NCBI GenBank assembly: GCA_937899935.1
Contig: CALCOW010000496.1
Coordinates: forward strand, 1-7,766
DNA length: 7,766 bases
From: an uncultured Phycisphaerae bacterium
GTDB lineage: Bacteria; Planctomycetota; Phycisphaerae; Phycisphaerales; SM1A02
Direction of reading: 5' to 3'
Shown one piece after another: positions 4,666-7,766 of this stretch. The position numbers and the translations under genes were made by a program. Each line of letters opens with the position of its first letter. The stretch's first letter is position 1. The notes under the pieces are model-generated. The model was not told the origin of the DNA and did no database searches. It saw only the letters and a list, made by a program, of their open reading frames with translations.

Positions 4666-7600
4666 TGGCTTGTCTCGCGTAATCGGGTTCCTAATTCATA
4701 AAACCCCGGTTTCCATTTGGTGATTTTTTCGACATCCTCTTCAGAAAGGCCCACCACGGTTATGAACTTCTGCTTGTCATCTTCATTAAGTTTCTTCCAA
4801 ACACCCTCTCGTTTGGAAAGCAAGTCAATAAGACCTTTACCGACCCCCTGCTTTTGGTCTTCGGGGACATGTCCCTTATGGGTAAAGATGAGGTCTTCCG
4901 CACTAGTCCTTTTTTTCTCAATGTCTTCTTGTAAGAGTAGCGCGTCAACAAGTGGGTCTGTCTTTCGATACTGCTCTACCACGTTCATCTTGTGAGAGGA
5001 AATTCTGTTGCCAGTGTAATTGCGAAATGCTGTGCCATCATCATCTTTTGACATTTCATAGTCGTAGCGACTACGGAACTTCCCGTTTTCACGGAAGTGT
5101 TCGCCTAGAAATTCTTTGACGGTGTATGTCCCTCGAATTTTGATTGGACCCGTGCCGTCTTGATTCATTCGGTCATCATAAAACTCGGACTTATGTGTCC
5201 CATAGAGCTTCATGAAGTCAGCGGTTCTGTCCATCTCGCGGAGATCCACATACTTGCCAACTTTGAGGTCTGGACCTTCGCCAGAAAATCCGTGTTTGTA
5301 AGCCTCCATATAAACCAGGTCTCTTGACGCAGAAGTAACTGATGCGGGAGATAAAAGGTTGAGTAATGAAACTCCTGGAGACACCGTTGCCATAACCTGT
5401 TCAACCGGCTCGCCCAAAAATGTGTACCTGTTCTTGGCACTATCCCAAGGAGTGGCGACGGTAATCTTGTCAACAAAATCGCGGGATTCACGCGCAACTG
5501 GGCCAAAAGCGTTGAAGACTTGCCGACGTAGTGATGAAAATGGGACAGCGGATGCGGCTGTTGATTGCAACATGTATCCCCATCGCTTTCCCAAACTAGA
5601 CAACAACCCGGCCTCTTTATCCGCATTCTCAGCCTGATTTCGATAATCCGTTAGCGCTGTAAATAGGTCAGATAAGCCCTGGATATAACTCCGTGAATGC
5701 ACCAGACCCACCGTTGAGCCTCCCCATGATCTTGGATCGGCCAACGAAACAAATGACATGACAACGTGAGACATCGCGTCATAGACTGTTTCACTAGGAA
5801 CGTCTGGATCTGAGTTTGCCCATTTCGATACCCCGGTCGATATGCCTAATACAGTGGCGATGGGGTCGAGTTTTCCATAAGAGAACCACTTCCCAAACAT
5901 TTTGATCGAATACTCTTGGTTTCCAGCCGCCTCCCATAATTTTCTTTTGTGTGGGTCTGTTGGAGATGCGCCTGTAATAAGTCCTTGGTCTTCAAGAAGA
6001 AATGCTGTAGTGGCAAGAGCTGTTCCGATTGCAAGTCTCCCCCTAGCCTCAGATCGTATGTGTGGGTTTGGAGACCTTGCTTCGTTCATGGTGTTATTGA
6101 AGAATGCGAAGGTGGCCTCTTTCCCTTTTTTGGGCTTCAAGATCGGTGTTGGGGTAAACCCTTGCCCCCTAATTAGCCCACTGGTCCTATAGGCAGCTTC
6201 GGCTGTCATAACAGCGGGAGCAGCGTAACCAAACGATCTTTTCATTATGTTTATGGGTGTTCTGTAGAAGGGTATGACAAACTTAAACACTGGACCGGCT
6301 ACAGGGGCTTCGTACCCTTTCTTTAGCCATGTGGCCCACGGACCCAACTCTTCTTGGAAGACTGGTCTTGCAGCAGCTTCTTGTATGTTGTGAATAACCC
6401 GATCGTATTCCTCGTCAATTCGCTGGAATCTTGGGTCTGCTTCAATTGCCTTTAGCCTATCTAAATCCCCATCTATTGCGCGTATTTTGGGGTCTGATCC
6501 GAGGCGGGGTACAACGTACCCGCAATATGATACGCGCGACCGTGCAAGATATACACTGGTGGTCCACGCTTGTCGGGTTTGTAGTCTCCCGTCTTTTATC
6601 AACTTTGTTCTCTGGTCAACTACCATCTGTTCTATTCGTGGAGCAGCTTCTCGTTTCCACTGTTGAATCTCGGCAAGTGTTGGCTCATAGCGAGGCGCGC
6701 CAAACTTTTTCTCTGTCTTGGAAACCGCCATGTTTTTTATGTGATCGTCATACAGCTTTGCTCTTAGGTGCTTATCAATTGCGTCCCTTGCAAATATCTG
6801 TCTCCAAAACTCGTCAATACTTGCAATAGCAGAGGTCGGCAATCGTGCTGACCTACCAAGGCCATTGAACAACTGCTTGCCAATGTGTCCTGAGTTGATA
6901 AACCTGGTGTCATCAGGAAACGCCATTCTTATGGCTCTTGGATCAGAGGCCACATCAGAAAGCTCATTAGCTCCAGATCGAAGTACACCCTTTTCGTTCC
7001 AAAAGGTCATTGAAGCGTATTTGAGTGCGACAGGAATGTTGGATACATGGTTCAGGGTGCTTTCGTAAACATCTCTAACCTGATCTAAGCCTTGCCTCCA
7101 ACTATCTCCGGGGGTAAGTATGCCAAAAGCTGTGTCCATAAGACCGCCAACGAGTTTAGATGAACCATCAAGGCCAGCCATTATCGGTGGGCTGATCAAC
7201 GAAAGTCCGAACATGGTTCGCGGGCCAGATAAAATTGCGTTTACGAAAATTTCAAGAGGCATGCCCCTCCAGTTTGTACCCGGAACAGCTTGTTTCACTG
7301 CGTCCGCTACAACTGCAAGTCCATTGACATCATCTACGTCAATCGTATCCATTACGTTCAAGAAGTCCCTTAGTCCCTTGCCTCCATCCTCTTCATATAA
7401 AGTTGTCTTCAACCACTCATTTGAGCCCTTTGCCTGTTCCAGCAATTCCCGCTCTGTAAAAGGTGTGGCTTTATCACGAAATGCCGCCAGCTCTGTACCC
7501 GCTCCACTCTTGATGTCTTCTAAAAACCCAATGACTTGTTGAAGTTTGATCAACTGGCGTTGAGCTACACCCACAGTTGCCGGTGATGGATCATCTTGCC

Positions 7601-7766
7601 ACTTCTTAATAAGGTCTTTCAGTTTGTGTGAGTGATCAACAACGAGCATTTTTGCTGCAATTGCACGGTGAACCCTCCCAGCCTTACCCCCACTTAGAGC
7701 CTTTGCGTTGAGGGTAGCAAGAACCTCTGCAACTTCCATATCTCCGGTTTTGGCATAAAACTTAGC
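4662..7766 (-). CDS. Giant phage polyvalent/internal virion-like protein, C-terminal part (5' end outside window)
   Basis: The frame is open to the window edge: nine more codons precede the first ATG (7739), and the GGAG before that ATG is only 2 nt away, so the true start is probably outside. From that ATG there are 1025 residues. Recognisable blocks, numbered from it, are a FVNAILSGPRT-like segment (165-175), a long helical, charged middle, then FVIPFYRTPINI (487-498), a weakly hydrophobic stretch (569-582), and the blocks GLITGASPTDP and GKWFSYGKLDPIATVLG (586-632). These resemble the LPD38-type domain of large polyvalent phage proteins, by memory of that family. By position (just before the small terminase) it corresponds to T7 internal virion protein gp16, so an ejected internal protein is inferred. 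The C-terminal 200 residues are charged and hydrophilic. No catalytic motif is visible; any peptidoglycan-cleaving or other domain would lie upstream. Residues about 385-420 look atypical (see findings). Its TGA overlaps the next ATG as ATGA. The reading frame is certain; the function is moderately sure. Confidence 0.8.
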   Translation of the reverse strand, partial: AKFYAKTGDMEVAEVLATLNAKALSGGKAGRVHRAIAAKMLVVDHSHKLKDLIKKWQDDPSPATVGVAQRQLIKLQQVIGFLEDIKSGAGTELAAFRDKATPFTERELLEQAKGSNEWLKTTLYEEDGGKGLRDFLNVMDTIDVDDVNGLAVVADAVKQAVPGTNWRGMPLEIFVNAILSGPRTMFGLSLISPPIMAGLDGSSKLVGGLMDTAFGILTPGDSWRQGLDQVRDVYESTLNHVSNIPVALKYASMTFWNEKGVLRSGANELSDVASDPRAIRMAFPDDTRFINSGHIGKQLFNGLGRSARLPTSAIASIDEFWRQIFARDAIDKHLRAKLYDDHIKNMAVSKTEKKFGAPRYEPTLAEIQQWKREAAPRIEQMVVDQRTKLIKDGRLQTRQAWTTSVYLARSRVSYCGYVVPRLGSDPKIRAIDGDLDRLKAIEADPRFQRIDEEYDRVIHNIQEAAARPVFQEELGPWATWLKKGYEAPVAGPVFKFVIPFYRTPINIMKRSFGYAAPAVMTAEAAYRTSGLIRGQGFTPTPILKPKKGKEATFAFFNNTMNEARSPNPHIRSEARGRLAIGTALATTAFLLEDQGLITGASPTDPHKRKLWEAAGNQEYSIKMFGKWFSYGKLDPIATVLGISTGVSKWANSDPDVPSETVYDAMSHVVMSFVSLADPRSWGGSTVGLVHSRSYIQGLSDLFTALTDYRNQAENADKEAGLLSSLGKRWGYMLQSTAASAVPFSSLRRQVFNAFGPVARESRDFVDKITVATPWDSAKNRYTFLGEPVEQVMATVSPGVSLLNLLSPASVTSASRDLVYMEAYKHGFSGEGPDLKVGKYVDLREMDRTADFMKLYGTHKSEFYDDRMNQDGTGPIKIRGTYTVKEFLGEHFRENGKFRSRYDYEMSKDDDGTAFRNYTGNRISSHKMNVVEQYRKTDPLVDALLLQEDIEKKRTSAEDLIFTHKGHVPEDQKQGVGKGLIDLLSKREGVWKKLNEDDKQKFITVVGLSEEDVEKITKWKPGFYELGTRLRETSQ

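Noticed and set aside
6380..6660. Compensating double frameshift in the giant gene to explain the odd 385-422 region
   Set aside because: The alternate frame is bounded by stops on both sides (TGA-TAA and TAG) and the main frame stays open, so the sequence does not require frameshifts.
6431..6829. Plus-strand frame of 132 codons inside the giant gene
   Set aside because: It is antisense to a clearly coding frame, lacks a ribosome site and shows no domain.
1..7766. tRNA genes, CRISPR arrays, insertion sequences or an integrase
   Set aside because: No cloverleaf-like segment, spaced identical repeat array, transposase or recombinase motif was seen on either strand.

Overview
The window is a densely packed stretch of a tailed bacteriophage genome, or a prophage, with every convincing gene on the minus strand. 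Base composition is moderate and coding is nearly gapless. The clearest anchor is a large terminase subunit of the T7 type: its ATPase and nuclease motifs and its total length follow T7 gp19 closely. Upstream of it is a 90-codon gene the size and position of the T7 small terminase (gp18). Before that lies the 3' part of a very large protein resembling the polyvalent/internal virion proteins of (often marine) podovirus-like phages. The order giant virion protein, small terminase, large terminase is that of a T7-like late region. No host gene, tRNA, rRNA, CRISPR array or insertion sequence was seen, so the host cannot be named.

Layout, read in transcription order from high to low coordinates: (1) 7766-4662, giant polyvalent/virion-like protein, cut by the window edge. 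(2) 4665-4393, putative small terminase. (3) 4384-4076, small conserved-looking phage protein of unknown role. (4) 4089-3295, calcineurin-like metallophosphoesterase. (5) 3298-1592, large terminase. (6) 1595-1374, small HNH-type protein. (7) 1374-1003 and (8) 1013-708, unrecognised small proteins. (9) A 123-base non-coding gap (585-707) with a 21-bp direct repeat and several CCGG-centred motifs. (10) 584-471, a 37-residue lysine-rich protein too short for ordinary ORF listing. (11) 474-148, an unrecognised 108-residue protein with a GTG start. (12) 147-1, non-coding, with direct repeats, a pentamer run and a GC-rich hairpin followed by a T run that looks like a terminator for the operon.

Most junctions are stop/start overlaps (ATGA, GTGA, TAATG), so the genes are probably one translationally coupled late transcript. 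The common theme is DNA packaging and virion assembly: two terminase subunits, a giant protein likely carried in the virion, and two extra putative metal-dependent hydrolases (metallophosphoesterase and HNH) on either side of the large terminase. The most unusual observations are: the first metal-ligand Asp of the metallophosphoesterase is replaced by Cys; the giant gene holds a 40-codon out-of-frame segment resembling a Helitron N-terminal signature; a 21-bp repeat could be a phage promoter; and the repeat-rich block after the last gene sits where T7 carries its right-end short repeats.
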